From the NCBI GenBank assembly GCA_964427915.1, contig CAYRWA010000011.1, forward strand, positions 1-7,144: a DNA stretch of 7,144 nt, written 5' to 3'. Under the pieces are notes generated by a model. The model searched no databases and was not told the origin of the DNA. It saw only the letters and a list, made by a program, of their open reading frames with translations. Below are positions 6,756 through 7,144 of the stretch, one piece after another. Source of the DNA: JAGLCW01 sp964427915 (GTDB lineage: Bacteria > Caldisericota > Caldisericia > UBA6126). The translations under genes and the position numbers were made by a program. Within the stretch, counting starts at the first letter, position 1; each line of letters begins with the position of its first letter.

Positions 6756-7144
6756 ATGAAAAAACCGCCTTATGAAATTACAAATAGAATTGTCAATCTG
6801 ATTGCGGATATTTCTGCAATGCTTCCTGTGCTTTTGCCAAAAGTAAGCATGCAACTTCGCAAAGAATGTAATGTTCGATCGATACATTCGTCGTTGGCGA
6901 TTGAGAATAACTCACTTTCACTGGAACAAGTGTCAGATATTGTGAATGGCAGACGCGTGATTGGTCCACCAAGTGAAATACAAGAAGTGAAAAATGCATA
7001 TAATGCTTACTCGCAGATAGAAACTTTTCAACCATATTCGATCATAGATTTTTGCAAGGCACATAAACTAATGATGAAAGATCTTGTTACGAACCCAGGT
7101 GAATTTCGTCATCAAGGAGTTGGGGTTTATGCTGGCAATGTGCT
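6756..7144 (+). CDS. Fic-family protein, N-terminal part (3' end beyond the window)
   Basis: The frame is open from ATG 6756 to the window end, giving 129 residues. It has no signal peptide, so it is cytoplasmic. S46-L-A-I-E50-N51 fits the (S/T)xxxE(G/N) inhibitory helix motif of Fic proteins that carry it N-terminal to the Fic core. The surrounding IENNSLSLEQV, GPPSEIQEVKNAY (71-83) and GEFRHQGVGVYAG (115-127) stretches match the Fic_N region and the beginning of the Fic core. Fic enzymes usually transfer AMP from ATP to a hydroxyl side chain of a target protein, kept in check by the inhibitory glutamate. The catalytic HPFxxGNGR motif would lie downstream and cannot be checked here, nor can any C-terminal winged-helix domain. 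The 84-nt gap and unrelated function suggest it is not part of the secreted-protein operon. Family call is firm; activity and target are unknown. Confidence 0.85.
   Translation, partial: MKKPPYEITNRIVNLIADISAMLPVLLPKVSMQLRKECNVRSIHSSLAIENNSLSLEQVSDIVNGRRVIGPPSEIQEVKNAYNAYSQIETFQPYSIIDFCKAHKLMMKDLVTNPGEFRHQGVGVYAGNV

Noticed and set aside
6743..6775. Ten-residue frame ATG...TGA overlapping the Fic start
   Set aside because: It has no Shine-Dalgarno of its own at proper spacing, and its start lies within the ribosome binding region of the Fic gene. A leader peptide cannot be supported.
3238..7035. Reverse-strand open frames (3238-3432, 4839-5036, 5188-5436, 6696-6887, 6793-7035)
   Set aside because: All are short and lie almost entirely opposite strongly supported plus-strand genes. 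Their translations show no recognisable domain, and the last two cover the Fic coding region.
1..7144. CRISPR arrays, tRNA/rRNA genes, insertion sequences
   Set aside because: No short direct-repeat/spacer pattern, tRNA-like cloverleaf, transposase or terminal inverted repeats were seen; coding sequence fills nearly all of the window.

Overview
The window is AT-rich and all genes lie on the plus strand. It holds three tightly packed genes for large exported multidomain proteins, followed by the 5' part of a Fic-family gene. The first gene is cut at its 5' end by the window edge and the last at its 3' end by the other edge.

Layout: (1) 1-2099, the C-terminal ~698 residues of an SBBP-type beta-propeller protein (seven propeller units, then two Ig-like modules, no dockerin). 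(2) 2096-4168, a secreted PA14 + M6-type zinc metalloprotease with an Ig-like module and a C-terminal dockerin, overlapping gene 1 by ATGA. (3) 4173-6671, a complete 832-residue paralogue of gene 1: signal peptide, DUF7948-like N-domain, seven propeller units, one Ig-like module and a C-terminal dockerin. It starts 4 nt after gene 2. (4) 6756-7144, the first 129 residues of a Fic-family protein with an N-terminal inhibitory motif. It is preceded by an 84-nt gap that contains a 7-bp inverted repeat and a TATAAT box.

Genes 1-3 look like one transcription unit, judging by the 4-nt overlap, the 4-nt gap, and a Shine-Dalgarno sequence at each internal start. Their products share modules: the propeller type in 1 and 3, the Ig-like module in all three, and the dockerin in 2 and 3. 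The reading I favour is an extracellular or cell-surface set in which a protease and at least one propeller protein dock on a cohesin-bearing scaffold encoded elsewhere. No cohesin, glycoside hydrolase or sortase/LPXTG signal is visible, so a classical cellulosome locus is not indicated. The Fic gene is probably a separate unit.

Organism: a bacterium with AT-rich DNA, strong Shine-Dalgarno sequences, and dockerins on proteins that are not carbohydrate-active enzymes. This mix of SBBP/DUF7948, M6 and dockerin would fit anaerobic deep-branching lineages (for example Caldisericota or Atribacterota-like) or some low-GC clostridial relatives. That assignment is recollection and inference; the sequence alone does not settle it.
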